64,000 bases of DNA, from positions 2,852,001-2,916,000 of the forward strand of contig NZ_JAGIOC010000001.1 in the NCBI RefSeq assembly GCF_017876515.1, read 5' to 3'. Each line of letters begins with the position of its first letter. The stretch's first letter is position 1. The notes under the pieces are model-generated. The model had not been told where the DNA came from and made no database searches. It saw only the letters and a list, made by a program, of their open reading frames with translations. This DNA comes from Brachybacterium fresconis (lineage in GTDB: Bacteria > Actinomycetota > Actinomycetes > Actinomycetales > Dermabacteraceae). Below are positions 8,555 to 17,360 of the stretch, piece by piece. A program made the position numbers and the translations under genes.

Positions 8555-8733
8555 ACTGCGTGATTCTACGGCACCGTAACGACGCAGACTGTGCATTCTG
8601 CTGAAATTACCTGGTTCTCGTTGTACGTCATGCACCCCCGGCGTAGCGTGGTCAGGGACGATGACGTCCCACGCACCCACCCGGTGCGGACGTCCCATGC
8701 GCCCATCCGGCGCGGCGGAACCCGGAGGTCCGA
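8555..8733 (+). promoter_or_regulatory. bkd operon promoter and candidate Lrp-type operator
   Basis: A candidate promoter for bkdA is TTGTAC (8621-8626), a 17-bp spacer, then TAGCGT (8644-8649). Around it lie inverted half sites GTGCAT (8591-8596) and ATGCAC (8630-8635) flanking an AT-rich core (TGCTGAAATTACCTGG). That arrangement suits an Lrp-family octamer overlapping the -35. The bkdA start has GGAGGT 5 nt upstream. Binding by the neighbouring regulator is inference. Confidence 0.5.
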
Positions 8734-9885
8734 ATGTTGACGACCACGTCAGCTCCCGACCAGGACCTGGTCGATGGACTCGCACAGCCTCTGTTCGTCC
8801 TCGGCGAGGACGGCACCCGACACCCCGACACCACCCTCGACCCCTTCCTCCACGACGCGGACGAGGAGCTGCTGACAGGCCTGTACCTGGACATGGCCGT
8901 GATCCGTGCGCTCGACGACGAGGCCGTCGCCCTGCAGAGACAGGGCGAGCTGGGGCTCTGGCCCCCGCTGCGCGGCCAGGAGGCCGCCCAGATCGGCCTG
9001 GCCCGCGCCCTGCCGGAGACGGACTTCCTGTTCACCTCCTACCGGGAGAACGGCCTGGCCTGGTGCCGGGGCGTGGGAGCGCAGGAGATGCTCTCCGTCT
9101 GGCGCGGGACCACCCTGTCCGGCTGGGACCCCTTTGCCCACCACATGGCCACCCCGCAGGTCATCATCGCCGCGCAGGCCCACCACGCCGTCGGCTACGC
9201 GATGGCCACCCAGGCGCAGGGCAAGGACGACATCGCCGTCGCCTGCTTCGGGGACGGTGCCCTCAGCCAGGGCGACCTCAACGAGGCCATGGTGTTCGCG
9301 GCGTCCTTCCACGCGCCGGTGCTCTTCTTCTGCCAGAACAACCAGTACGCGATCTCCGAGCCCGTGGCCGTCCAGGCCACCGTCCCGATCGCGCTGCGCC
9401 CCACCGGCTTCGGCATCCCCTCCCTGCGCGTGGACGGCAACGACGTGCTCGCGATGCGAGCGGCGAGCCTGCTCGCGGCGCGGCACATCCGCTCCGGGAA
9501 GGGGCCGATGTTCGTCGAAGCCGTGACCTACCGGCTCGGCCCGCACACCACCAGCGACGACCCCACCCGCTATCGCGACGAGGAGGAGCTGGAGACCTGG
9601 CGGCACCGCTGCCCGCTGGGACGCCTGGAGCGCCATCTCGACCAGCTCGGCGCCTCGATCGAGGAGCTGCACGCCGAGGCCGAGCGCCGCAGCGAGGAGA
9701 CCACCGCAGCGCTGCGGGAGGCGGTGACCGCGCTGCCCGTCCCGGCGCCGGAGAGCCTCTTCGACCACGTGCTGTCCACGGAGCATCCGGGCCTGCTCCG
9801 GCAGCGGGAGCAGTTCCGGGCGTTCACGGCGTCGCTCGCACCGGAGCCGACGGAGACGGCGCAGACGGGGGGACCGGCCTCATGA
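8734..9885 (+). CDS. bkdA: Branched-chain 2-oxoacid dehydrogenase E1 alpha subunit
   Basis: A 383-residue TPP-dependent E1 alpha subunit. It decarboxylates 2-oxoacids (most likely those of Leu, Ile and Val here) with E1 beta and passes the acyl group to E2-lipoamide. The TPP motif begins GDGALSQGDLNEAMVFAA (Gly173-Asp174-Gly175) and ends at Asn202-Asn203 in CQNNQYAIS. The phosphorylation-loop-like TYRLGPHTTSDDPTRYR follows. Pyruvate dehydrogenase is the alternative on sequence alone. The operon with acyl-CoA carboxylase, MaoC, CitE and acyl-CoA dehydrogenase, as in Mycobacterium tuberculosis Rv2495c-Rv2504c, favours branched-chain substrates. GGAGGT precedes the ATG. The stop overlaps bkdB by 4 bp. 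Confidence 0.9.
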   Translation: MLTTTSAPDQDLVDGLAQPLFVLGEDGTRHPDTTLDPFLHDADEELLTGLYLDMAVIRALDDEAVALQRQGELGLWPPLRGQEAAQIGLARALPETDFLFTSYRENGLAWCRGVGAQEMLSVWRGTTLSGWDPFAHHMATPQVIIAAQAHHAVGYAMATQAQGKDDIAVACFGDGALSQGDLNEAMVFAASFHAPVLFFCQNNQYAISEPVAVQATVPIALRPTGFGIPSLRVDGNDVLAMRAASLLAARHIRSGKGPMFVEAVTYRLGPHTTSDDPTRYRDEEELETWRHRCPLGRLERHLDQLGASIEELHAEAERRSEETTAALREAVTALPVPAPESLFDHVLSTEHPGLLRQREQFRAFTASLAPEPTETAQTGGPAS

Positions 9886-10877
9886 GCACCACCATGACCA
9901 TGGCCGCGGCCCTGAACGCCGCGCTGCGCGACACCCTCGAGACGGACCCCGATGTGCTGCTGATCGGCGAGGACATCGGCACCCTCGGCGGCGTCTTCCG
10001 CATCACCGACGGGCTGCAGAACCGCTTCGGCGCCGCCCGGGTCATCGACTCGCCGCTGGCCGAGTCCGGGATCCTCGGCACCTGTGTCGGCATGGCCTAT
10101 CGCGGGATGCGCCCGGTGGCGGAGATCCAGTTCGACGGCTTCGTCTACCCGGCCTTCGACCAGATCGTCGCCCAGGTCTCCCGTCTGCACTACCGCACCG
10201 GCGGGCTCGTGCAGATGCCGGTGACCATCCGGCTGCCCTACGGGGGCGGCATCGGCGCCGTCGAGCACCACTCGGAGTCGCCCGAGGCGTACTTCGCGCA
10301 CACCCCCGGCCTGCGGGTGGTCACCGTCGCCGATCCGCAGGACGCCTACTCCACCCTCCGTGCCGCCATCGAGTGCGACGACCCGGTGCTGGTGCTGGAG
10401 CCCAAGCGCCGCTACTGGTCCAAGGGCGAGGTGGACTCCTCCGTCACGGCCGATCTCTCCTCCGCACGCGTCCTGCGGCGGGGCGCGGACGCGACCCTCG
10501 TCGCCTACGGGCCGCTGGTGGTCACCGCGCTGGAGGCGGCGGTCGCCGCGGAGGACGACGGCATCGATCTCGAGGTCATCGACCTGCGCACCCTCGCCCC
10601 GCTGGACCGGGACACGGTCGCGGCCAGCGTGCGCCGCACCGGCCACCTGGTGGTCGCCCATGAGGCGCCCGGGAACGTCTCGCTGTCCTCCGAGGTGATC
10701 ACCTCGGCGGTCGAGGACTGCTTCGACCGTCTGGAGGCCGCTCCGGAACGGGTGACCGGCTACGACACCCCCTATCCACCGGCCGCGCTGGAGGACCACC
10801 ACCTGCCCGGCATCGACCGGATCCTCGACGCCGTGGACCGCACGCTGGGCCGACGCAGCTCGAGGGAGGTCGCCTGA
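9882..10877 (+). CDS. bkdB: Branched-chain 2-oxoacid dehydrogenase E1 beta subunit
   Basis: A 331-residue E1 beta subunit. The N-terminal pyrimidine-binding domain shows LLIGEDIGTLGGVFRITDGLQ, DSPLAESGILGTCVGMAYRGMRPVAEIQF and the His pair in GAVEHHSESPEAYFAHTPGL. The C-terminal transketolase-C domain has VIDLRTLAPLD and VAHEAPGNVSLSSEV. It forms the alpha2beta2 E1 with the upstream gene. It is coupled on both sides: ATGA overlap with bkdA, and a one-base TGATG overlap with bkdC. No lipoamide dehydrogenase (E3) gene is in the cluster, so E3 must come from elsewhere in the genome. Confidence 0.92.
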   Translation: MSTTMTMAAALNAALRDTLETDPDVLLIGEDIGTLGGVFRITDGLQNRFGAARVIDSPLAESGILGTCVGMAYRGMRPVAEIQFDGFVYPAFDQIVAQVSRLHYRTGGLVQMPVTIRLPYGGGIGAVEHHSESPEAYFAHTPGLRVVTVADPQDAYSTLRAAIECDDPVLVLEPKRRYWSKGEVDSSVTADLSSARVLRRGADATLVAYGPLVVTALEAAVAAEDDGIDLEVIDLRTLAPLDRDTVAASVRRTGHLVVAHEAPGNVSLSSEVITSAVEDCFDRLEAAPERVTGYDTPYPPAALEDHHLPGIDRILDAVDRTLGRRSSREVA

Positions 10878-12199
10878 TGAGCGACTTCCGACTCCCCGAT
10901 CTGGGGGAAGGACTGACCGAGGCGACCATCGTGACCTGGAATGTCGCCGTGGGCGACGAGGTCACGCGGAACCAGGCGCTGGCCGAGGTGGAGACCGCCA
11001 AGGCCCTCGTCGAGCTGCCCAGCCCCCACGCGGGCCGGGTCAGCGCCCTGCACGCCGCCGAGGGCGAGACCCTCGCCGTCGGGGCACCGCTGATCGGCTT
11101 CGAGGAGGTGGGGGCGCCGACGCCGACGGCGGACGGATCACCGGCCGACCCTCCGGCGGAACCGACGGCAGAACCTCCTGCGGAACCCCCACGGGAGCCT
11201 CCGGCGGAGTCCACCGCCCCGCAGCGCCAGCAGGTGCTGGTCGGGTACGGCCCCGCCCTGCCCGGCACCGGACGGCCCCGCCGTCGGCCCCGCTCCTTCG
11301 AGACCGTCCCGTTCGTCGGCCGCCGCGAGGACGAGGCGGACCGCGAGAGGCCCTCGGCGATGCCACCGGTGCGCCGTCGCGCCCGTGACCTGGGCGTGGA
11401 CCTCGCCGCGGTCGAGGGCTCGGGGCCCGGCGGCAGGATCCTGCGCGCCGACGTCGACGCCTGCGCCCACGACGGGTCCGGGGGGAACGGCGAGACCGGC
11501 ACGAACGCCGCCCGCGCCTCCACCCGCGTGCCGGTCACCGGCCTGCGCCGCGAGACCGCCCGGGCGATGGCGGACTCCGCCTTCACCGCGCCGCACGCCT
11601 CGGTGCACACGACCATCGATGTCACCGACACCCTCGAGCGGCTGCGACGCCCCGGGCGCGACGGGCGCTCCTCGTCGTTCCTCGCGGCGGTCTGCCGGGC
11701 GATCATGCCGGCGGCCGCGCGGACCCCGGTCGCCAATGCCCGCTTCGACGCGGAGGCGGGGACGATCGAGGAGTTCGCACGGGTCGTGCTCGGCATCGCC
11801 GTCGCCACCGACCGCGGCCTGCTGGTGGCCACCGTCCCCGAGGCCGACGCCGTGGACGCCGCCACCCTCACCGAACGGATCGCCGCGCAGGCCGGCCGGG
11901 CCCGGGACGGCTCGCTGCCTCCCCAGGAGCTGACCGGCTCCACCCTGACCGTCACCAACGTCGGCGTGTTCGGGGTCGACGGCGGCGTCCCGATCCTCAA
12001 CCCCGGGCAGTCCGTGATCGTGGCCGTCGGCGCGATCCGCACCCAGCCCTGGGAGCACCACGGCGAGGTGGCGCTGCGGAAGGTGGTGACGCTGACGGTC
12101 TCCTTCGACCACCGGGTGCTCGACGGCGCCGAGGCCTCCGCGTTCCTCACCGACGTCACCGATGTCCTGTCCGATCCCGCGATCCTGCTGACGAGGTAG
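10877..12199 (+). CDS. bkdC: Dihydrolipoamide acyltransferase E2 of the branched-chain complex
   Basis: A 440-residue E2. A single lipoyl domain at about residues 3-75 carries the lipoyl lysine Lys42 in VETAKALVE. A Pro/Glu/Ala-rich linker follows (repeated PAEPTAEPPAEPP). The peripheral subunit-binding domain is at about 156-192 (PPVRRRARDLGVDLAAVEGSGPGGRI). The catalytic acyltransferase domain ends in SFDHRVLDGAEAS, with His412 and Asp416 of the HxxxD active site. It moves the acyl group from lipoamide to CoA. One lipoyl domain is normal for branched-chain E2 proteins, whereas actinobacterial pyruvate E2 often has two or three; this supports the branched-chain call. Confidence 0.9.
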   Translation: MSDFRLPDLGEGLTEATIVTWNVAVGDEVTRNQALAEVETAKALVELPSPHAGRVSALHAAEGETLAVGAPLIGFEEVGAPTPTADGSPADPPAEPTAEPPAEPPREPPAESTAPQRQQVLVGYGPALPGTGRPRRRPRSFETVPFVGRREDEADRERPSAMPPVRRRARDLGVDLAAVEGSGPGGRILRADVDACAHDGSGGNGETGTNAARASTRVPVTGLRRETARAMADSAFTAPHASVHTTIDVTDTLERLRRPGRDGRSSSFLAAVCRAIMPAAARTPVANARFDAEAGTIEEFARVVLGIAVATDRGLLVATVPEADAVDAATLTERIAAQAGRARDGSLPPQELTGSTLTVTNVGVFGVDGGVPILNPGQSVIVAVGAIRTQPWEHHGEVALRKVVTLTVSFDHRVLDGAEASAFLTDVTDVLSDPAILLTR

Positions 12200-12202
12200 C
12201 CC

Positions 12203-13801
12203 ATGGACGTTCTGACCAGCACGGTCGACCCCGCTGCGGAGAGCGGCCAGGCCGCGGAGATGGCCGCGCTCGTGGCCGACCTGCGCACCCGGCTCGCCGC
12301 CACCGCGGTCGGCGGTCACGCCGCCTCCCGCCGGAAGCACCGCGACCGCGGCAAGCTGCTGCCGCGCGAGCGCATCGACCACCTGCTCGACGAGGGCACA
12401 GCGTTCCTCGAGCTCGCGCCCCTGGCGGCCGACGGGATGTACGAGGACGCTGCCCCGTCGGCCGGAGTCATCGCCGGCATCGGGATGATCCACGGCCGCC
12501 ACTGCCTGATCCTGGCCAACGACGCCACCGTCAAGGGCGGCACCTACTTCCCGATGACGGTCAAGAAGCACCTGCGCGCCCAGGAGGTGGCCGAGCAGAA
12601 CCGCCTGCCCTGCCTCTACCTGGTCGACTCCGGGGGCGCCTACCTGCCGATGCAGGACGAGGTCTTCCCCGACCGCGACCACTTCGGACGGATCTTCTAC
12701 CACCAGGCCCGGATGAGCGCCGCCGGGATCGCCCAGATCGCCGCCGTGATGGGCTCCTCCACCGCGGGCGGTGCCTACGTGCCCGCGATGAGCGACCAGA
12801 CCGTCATCGTGCGCGAGCAGGGCACCATCTTCCTCGGCGGCCCGCCGCTGGTGAAGGCCGCCACCGGGGAGGAGGTCACCGCCGAGGAGCTGGGCGGCGG
12901 GCAGCTGCACACCGAGGTCTCCGGGGTGGCCGACCACCTGGCCGAGGACGACGAGCACGCCCTGGCGATCCTCCGCGACATCGTCGACACGCTGCCGAAC
13001 CCGGAGCCGGTCCTGCCCCGCGAGCCCTCGCGGGAGCCGGCCGTCGATCCCGCGACGATGGGTGCGGCAGTCCCGGCCGATCTGTCCACCCCCTACGACG
13101 TGCACGAGGTCATCGCCCGCATCATCGACGCCGGAGAGTTCTCCGAGTTCAAGCCGAGCTACGGATCGACCCTGGTCACCGGGTTCGCGCGGATCCACGG
13201 TCACCAGGTCGGCATCGTGGCCAACAACGGCATCCTGTTCCGCGAGTCCGCGCTCAAGGGCGCCCACTTCGTCGAGCTCTGCGACCAGCGCGAGATCCCG
13301 CTGGTGTTCCTGCAGAACATCGCCGGGTTCATGGTCGGCGCCGAGTACGAGCGCGGCGGGATCGCCAAGGACGGCGCGAAGATGGTCACCGCCGTGGCCT
13401 GCGCCCGCGTCCCCAAGCTCACCGTCGTCATCGGCGGATCCTTCGGGGCCGGGACCTACTCGATGTGCGGCCGCGCCTACTCTCCGCGGTTCCTGTGGCT
13501 GTGGCCGAACGCCCGGGTCTCCGTGATGGGCGGCGCCCAGGCCGCCGCGGTGCTCTCGACCGTCCGGCGCGATCGGATCGAGGCCGACGGCGGCACCTGG
13601 AGCACCGAGGACGAGGCCGAGTTCCGCCGGCCGATCGTCGAGGAGTACGAGGCGCAGGGCAGCCCCTACTACTCCACCGCCCGGCTGTGGGACGACGGCA
13701 TCATCGAACCCGCCCGGACCCGCACCGTGCTCGGCCTGGCTCTGGACGTCGTCTCCCGTGCGCCGCTGGCCGAGCCCTCCCACGGCGTCTTCCGGATGTG
13801 A
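12203..13801 (+). CDS. accD1: Acyl-CoA carboxylase beta subunit, methylcrotonyl-CoA type (carboxyltransferase)
   Basis: A 532-residue carboxyltransferase with crotonase-fold N- and C-halves. Features of the methylcrotonyl-CoA/geranyl-CoA carboxylase branch are [54 protein letters not shown] (oxyanion-hole Gly-Gly and the branch-typical QDEVFPD), [16 protein letters not shown], and in the second half [19 protein letters not shown] and [16 protein letters not shown]. With the biotin-bearing subunit downstream it converts 3-methylcrotonyl-CoA to 3-methylglutaconyl-CoA in leucine breakdown. The start lies 4 bp after bkdC. The symbol follows the mycobacterial accD1 of the same neighbourhood. Confidence 0.9.
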   Translation: MDVLTSTVDPAAESGQAAEMAALVADLRTRLAATAVGGHAASRRKHRDRGKLLPRERIDHLLDEGTAFLELAPLAADGMYEDAAPSAGVIAGIGMIHGRHCLILANDATVKGGTYFPMTVKKHLRAQEVAEQNRLPCLYLVDSGGAYLPMQDEVFPDRDHFGRIFYHQARMSAAGIAQIAAVMGSSTAGGAYVPAMSDQTVIVREQGTIFLGGPPLVKAATGEEVTAEELGGGQLHTEVSGVADHLAEDDEHALAILRDIVDTLPNPEPVLPREPSREPAVDPATMGAAVPADLSTPYDVHEVIARIIDAGEFSEFKPSYGSTLVTGFARIHGHQVGIVANNGILFRESALKGAHFVELCDQREIPLVFLQNIAGFMVGAEYERGGIAKDGAKMVTAVACARVPKLTVVIGGSFGAGTYSMCGRAYSPRFLWLWPNARVSVMGGAQAAAVLSTVRRDRIEADGGTWSTEDEAEFRRPIVEEYEAQGSPYYSTARLWDDGIIEPARTRTVLGLALDVVSRAPLAEPSHGVFRM

Positions 13802-13809
13802 GGCGCAAG

Positions 13810-15855
13810 ATGCTCAGCTCCGTCCTGATCGCGGGCCGCGGCGAGATCGCGATGCGGATCCTCCGCACCGCGGCCGACCTCGGCCTCACCACGATCGCCG
13901 TGCACACCGACGAGGACGCCGACGCCGCCCACGTGACCGCCGCCGACGCGGCGATCCGGATCGACTCCTATCTCGAGGGGGAGCAGATCGTCGCCGCCGC
14001 GATCTCGACCGGCGCCGAGGCGATCCACCCCGGGTACGGCTTCCTCTCCGAGCGCGCCGACTTCGCACGCAGCTGCGCCCGGGCGGGGCTGGTGTTCATC
14101 GGCCCCGACGCCGCCGCGATCGAGACCATGGGCGACAAGATCTCCGCCCGCGCCGCGGTCGCCGCCCGCGGGGTCGCCACGGTCCCGGGCCTGGCGGCGC
14201 CCGGACTGGACGATGCCGCGCTGATCGCCGGAGCCGCCGACGTCGGATTCCCGCTGCTGGTCAAGCCCGCGGCCGGCGGAGGCGGCAAGGGGATGCACCG
14301 CGTCGCCGAGCCTTCCGAGCTGCCGGCCGCGCTGGCCACGGCGCGCCGCGAGGCCGCCGGCGCCTTCGGCGACGACACCCTGTTCCTGGAGCGCTGGATC
14401 ACCTCCCCGCGCCACATCGAGGTGCAGATCCTCGCCGATGCCCACGGCCACGTGATCCACCTGGGCGAGCGCGAGTGCTCCCTGCAGCGGCGCCACCAGA
14501 AGGTGATCGAGGAGGCCCCCAGCCCGTCGCTGACCCCGGCGCAGCGCGAACGGTTCGGGCAGGCCGCCGTCGCCGCCGCCCGCGCCGTCGCCTACCGCGG
14601 GGCCGGGACCGTCGAGTTCATCGTGGACGCCACCGCGCCCGAGCAGCCGTTCTTCCTCGAGATGAACACCCGCCTGCAGGTCGAGCATGCCGTCACCGAG
14701 GCCGTCACCGGATATGACCTGGTGGCCGAGCAGATCCGCATCGCCGACGGGCAGCCGCTGTCGATCCGCCAGGACGAGGTCCGCGCGAGCGGCCACGCGA
14801 TCGAGGCCCGCGTGTACGCCGAGGACCCCGACGCCGGGTTCCTGCCCACCGGCGGCACGGTGCGGGACCTCGCCCTGCCCGAGGGCGTGCGGGTGGACCA
14901 CGCGCTCGCCGTCGGCATGCGCGTCTCCAGCACCTACGACCCGATGCTGGCCAAGGTGATCGCCCACGCCCCCAGCCGGGAGCAGGCGCTGAAGTCGCTG
15001 GACCGCGCCCTGGCCGCCACGCATGTGCTCGGGGTGGTCACCAACACCGCCTTCCTGCGAACCCTGCTCGCGCTGGACGAGGTGGTGGCCGGGACCGTCG
15101 ACACCGGGCTCATCGAGCGCCGCCTCGACGAGCTCGCCCGCCCCGCGGTCACCGCTGCCACGCTGGCGGTCGCGGCCCTGGTGCGCTGGGATCACGTGGC
15201 GCGCAGCCGCTGCGACGACCTCTGGCACGCCCCGACGGGATGGCGGCTGGGAGGACAGGCACCCTTCGTGGTGCGCTTCGACGGGGCCGACGGGGCCGAC
15301 GACCCCTGTGCTGCTCCTCGGACGGTCGAGCTGACCGGCACGCCCGCCGCGGCCCGGGCGCGGATCGATGGGGAGGAGATCTCCCTGGCCCTGCATCCCG
15401 GGGCCGTCACCGTCGACGGCCACCGCATGCCGCTGGTCCGACACGGCACCGACCGCGCGGTGTGGATCGGTCTGCCCGGCGAGGACCGCGAGCTGATCCT
15501 GCACTCCCCGCGCCGCAGCGCCGGCGTGCGGGATGCGGCCCCCACCCTGGAGTCTCCGATGCCCGGGACGGTGACGGCCGTGCTGGTCGCCGAGGGGGAC
15601 GAGGTCGCCGCCGGGGATCCGGTGCTGGTGGTGGAGGCGATGAAGATGGAGCACACCCTGCACGCGCCGAGTCCCGGGACGGTGCGCCTGCGCGTGGCCA
15701 TCGGGGACCGGGTGGGCCGCGGCCAGGAGCTCGCCCAGGTGATCACCGACCGGACCGCCCTCGACGACGCGGCCCCCGATGAGCACGCCCCCGACGAGAC
15801 CGTCCCCGACGAGCACGCCCTCGACGAGCCCAGGAGGCCCGCCCATGAGCACTGA
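13810..15855 (+). CDS. accA1: Acyl-CoA carboxylase alpha subunit (biotin carboxylase + BCCP)
   Basis: A 681-residue biotin-dependent subunit. Biotin carboxylase occupies about residues 1-450: IHPGYGFLSERADFAR, ATP-grasp loop KPAAGGGGKGMHR, LGERECSLQRRHQKVIEEAPS, EMNTRLQVEHAVTE. A BT linker follows, then a biotinyl domain with Lys612 in VEAMKMEH. The usual N-terminal LIANRGEIAVR reads LIAGRGEIAMR here, a small departure. After the biotinyl domain the protein ends in an acidic tail built from four 15-bp repeats. The ATG at 13810 was chosen; an in-frame GTG at 13798, overlapping the accD1 stop, would add four residues (MRRK). It makes methylcrotonyl-CoA carboxylase with accD1. Confidence 0.9.
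   Translation: MLSSVLIAGRGEIAMRILRTAADLGLTTIAVHTDEDADAAHVTAADAAIRIDSYLEGEQIVAAAISTGAEAIHPGYGFLSERADFARSCARAGLVFIGPDAAAIETMGDKISARAAVAARGVATVPGLAAPGLDDAALIAGAADVGFPLLVKPAAGGGGKGMHRVAEPSELPAALATARREAAGAFGDDTLFLERWITSPRHIEVQILADAHGHVIHLGERECSLQRRHQKVIEEAPSPSLTPAQRERFGQAAVAAARAVAYRGAGTVEFIVDATAPEQPFFLEMNTRLQVEHAVTEAVTGYDLVAEQIRIADGQPLSIRQDEVRASGHAIEARVYAEDPDAGFLPTGGTVRDLALPEGVRVDHALAVGMRVSSTYDPMLAKVIAHAPSREQALKSLDRALAATHVLGVVTNTAFLRTLLALDEVVAGTVDTGLIERRLDELARPAVTAATLAVAALVRWDHVARSRCDDLWHAPTGWRLGGQAPFVVRFDGADGADDPCAAPRTVELTGTPAAARARIDGEEISLALHPGAVTVDGHRMPLVRHGTDRAVWIGLPGEDRELILHSPRRSAGVRDAAPTLESPMPGTVTAVLVAEGDEVAAGDPVLVVEAMKMEHTLHAPSPGTVRLRVAIGDRVGRGQELAQVITDRTALDDAAPDEHAPDETVPDEHALDEPRRPAHEH
15772..15831 (+). 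repeat. 15-bp tandem repeat (x4) in the accA1 3' end
   Basis: Four consecutive 15-bp units encode APDEH, APDET, VPDEH and ALDEP as an acidic C-terminal tail beyond the biotinyl domain. The units differ at a few third-codon positions. The repeat ends just before the overlapping MaoC start at 15845. Slipped-strand expansion is the likely origin; a function for the tail is not known. Confidence 0.85.
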
Positions 15856-16339
15856 GCAGAACCCCCCTCGGATCGTGCAGCGCGGCCTGTTCGCCGACGA
15901 GCTGCAGGTGGGAGCGGTCTACGCGCACCGTCCGGGCCGCACGGTCACCGAGGCCGACAACGTCCTGTTCTCCACCATGACGATGAACCCGCAGGCCCTG
16001 CACCTCGACGCCGCCTTCAGCGAGTCCACCGAGTTCGGCCAGCGCCTGGTCAACTCGATGTTCACCCTCGCCACCGTGGTCGGGGCCTCCGTCGCCCAGC
16101 TCACCCAGGGCACCCTGGTGGCGAACCTCGGGTTCTCCGAGATCACCTTCCCGCATCCGCTGCACCTCGGCGACACCCTCTACAGCGAGACGGAGGTGAC
16201 CGCGGTGAGACCCTCGCGGTCCCGCCCCGGCCAGGCCGTCGTCTCGCTGGCCCACACCGGGCGCAACCAGCACGGCGACGTCGTCGCCCGGGCGGCGCGC
16301 ACCACGCTGATGCATCAGTCGCAGGGGCCCGCCTCATGA
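15845..16339 (+). CDS. MaoC-family (R)-specific enoyl-CoA hydratase-like protein
   Basis: A 164-residue hot-dog-fold hydratase. The segment GRTVTEADNVLFSTMTMNPQALHLDAAF carries the family Asp and His. It is followed by GQRLVNSMFTLATVVG and NLGFSEITFPHPLHLGDTLYSETEV. Its counterpart in the M. tuberculosis leucine cluster (Rv2499c) is a MaoC hydratase placed next to CitE and proposed to hydrate 3-methylglutaconyl-CoA (or mesaconyl/itaconyl-CoA) to the (R)-hydroxyacyl-CoA used by the lyase. The gene overlaps accA1 by 11 bp and citE by 4 bp, so it is part of the operon. The start was chosen at the ATG inside the accA1 tail; upstream in-frame codons only re-read the accA1 repeats. Confidence 0.85.
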   Translation: MSTEQNPPRIVQRGLFADELQVGAVYAHRPGRTVTEADNVLFSTMTMNPQALHLDAAFSESTEFGQRLVNSMFTLATVVGASVAQLTQGTLVANLGFSEITFPHPLHLGDTLYSETEVTAVRPSRSRPGQAVVSLAHTGRNQHGDVVARAARTTLMHQSQGPAS

Positions 16340-17226
16340 GCGCCCCGGAGGCTCCGGGCGACGCCGACGAGGTGGAGACGCTCCCGCTGGGACCGGCGCT
16401 GCTGTTCTGCCCCGGGGACCGACCGGACCGCTTCGGCAAGGCCGCCGCCCGGGCCGACGCCGTCCTGCTGGACCTCGAGGACGGCGTCGGCCCGGCGCAC
16501 AAGGCCGCGGCGCGAGCGGCGATCGGCACCCACGGACTCGACCCGGATCGCACGGTGGTCCGGGTCAATGCCGCCGGAAGCACCGAGCTGGCCGCCGACC
16601 TCGCCGCCCTCGAGCCGCTGCGCCCGCGATACGTGATGATCCCCAAGGCGGAGAGGCCCGAGGACGTCGACCGCGTCGTCGCCGCGCTGCCCGGGGCAGG
16701 AGTGCTGGCGCTGTGCGAGACGGCCCGCGGGGTGCTCGCCGCCCCCGAGATCGCCGCCCACCCCGCCGTGGTCGCGCTCATGTGGGGCGGGGAGGACCTG
16801 ATCTCCTCGCTGTCCGGCACCTCCTCGCGGCACGCCGACGGCAGCTACCGGGACGTCGTCCGCCACGCCCGCTCCACGGTGCTCCTGGCCGCCCGCGCCC
16901 ACGACCGCAGCGCCATCGACGCGATCCACACCGACCTCGCCGATGCCGAGGGCTGGCGCGCCGAGGCCGAGGACGCCGCCGCCAGCGGCTTCACCGCCAC
17001 CGCCTGCATCCACCCCGCCCAGGTCCCCGTCGTCCGCGCCGCCTACGCCCCCACCCCCGGCCAGACCGCCTGGGCCCGCGAGCTCCTCGTCGCCGCGGAC
17101 GCCGCCGGAGCCGGGGCGTTCGAGCACGACGGCCGCATGGTCGACGGGCCGATCCTGCGCCACGCCCGCCTGCTGGCGAAGCGATCACGGCCTGCGCCGT
17201 CCCCTCCGTCCTCGCCCGACGACTGA
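16336..17226 (+). CDS. citE: CitE-type acyl-CoA lyase, likely (R)-HMG-CoA lyase of leucine degradation
   Basis: A 296-residue HpcH/HpaI-fold lyase. Motifs are LLFCPGDRPDRFGKAAARADAVLLDLEDGVGPAHK (substrate and Mg sites), VRVNAAGS, MIPKAE, ALCETARG (metal Glu) and MWGGEDL. No citF/citD partner genes occur, so this is a stand-alone CitE, not a citrate lyase subunit. The M. tuberculosis orthologue in the same neighbourhood, Rv2498c, was characterised as an (R)-3-hydroxyacyl-CoA lyase acting on HMG-CoA and citramalyl-CoA. That would finish leucine breakdown to acetyl-CoA and acetoacetate without a classical HMG-CoA lyase. It is joined to MaoC by an ATGA overlap. The C-terminus ends in a Pro/Ser tail. 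Confidence 0.85.
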   Translation: MSAPEAPGDADEVETLPLGPALLFCPGDRPDRFGKAAARADAVLLDLEDGVGPAHKAAARAAIGTHGLDPDRTVVRVNAAGSTELAADLAALEPLRPRYVMIPKAERPEDVDRVVAALPGAGVLALCETARGVLAAPEIAAHPAVVALMWGGEDLISSLSGTSSRHADGSYRDVVRHARSTVLLAARAHDRSAIDAIHTDLADAEGWRAEAEDAAASGFTATACIHPAQVPVVRAAYAPTPGQTAWARELLVAADAAGAGAFEHDGRMVDGPILRHARLLAKRSRPAPSPPSSPDD

Positions 17227-17266
17227 GCACCTGCCCCGCGCCGACGGCGCAGCGGCCGAGCACCGA

Positions 17267-17340
17267 GCACCGACCAAGCACCGACCAAGCACCGACCAAG
17301 CACCGACCGAGCACCGACCGAGCACCCATCGAGCATCGAC
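17267..17340. repeat. 11-bp tandem repeat upstream of the acyl-CoA dehydrogenase gene
   Basis: GCACCGACCAA is repeated three times and GCACCGACCGA twice, followed by GCACCCATCGA and a partial GCATCGAC: about 6.7 units of 11 bp. A short related GAGCACCGA precedes the array. It fills most of the 134-bp gap between citE and the next GTG. The period is one helical turn, so the array is phased; it is not a CRISPR because there are no spacers. It could be a hypervariable spacer or a phased binding site. Confidence 0.9.
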
Positions 17341-17360
17341 GCCCCGAGAAGGAGCCCCTT

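Noticed and set aside
8734..12199. Pyruvate dehydrogenase complex.
   Set aside because: E1 alpha/beta split, a single lipoyl domain in E2, an Lrp-type divergent regulator and co-transcription with a methylcrotonyl-CoA carboxylase-type pair favour branched-chain oxoacids.
17267..17340. CRISPR-like array.
   Set aside because: Units are 11 bp and contiguous, with no spacers and no cas genes.
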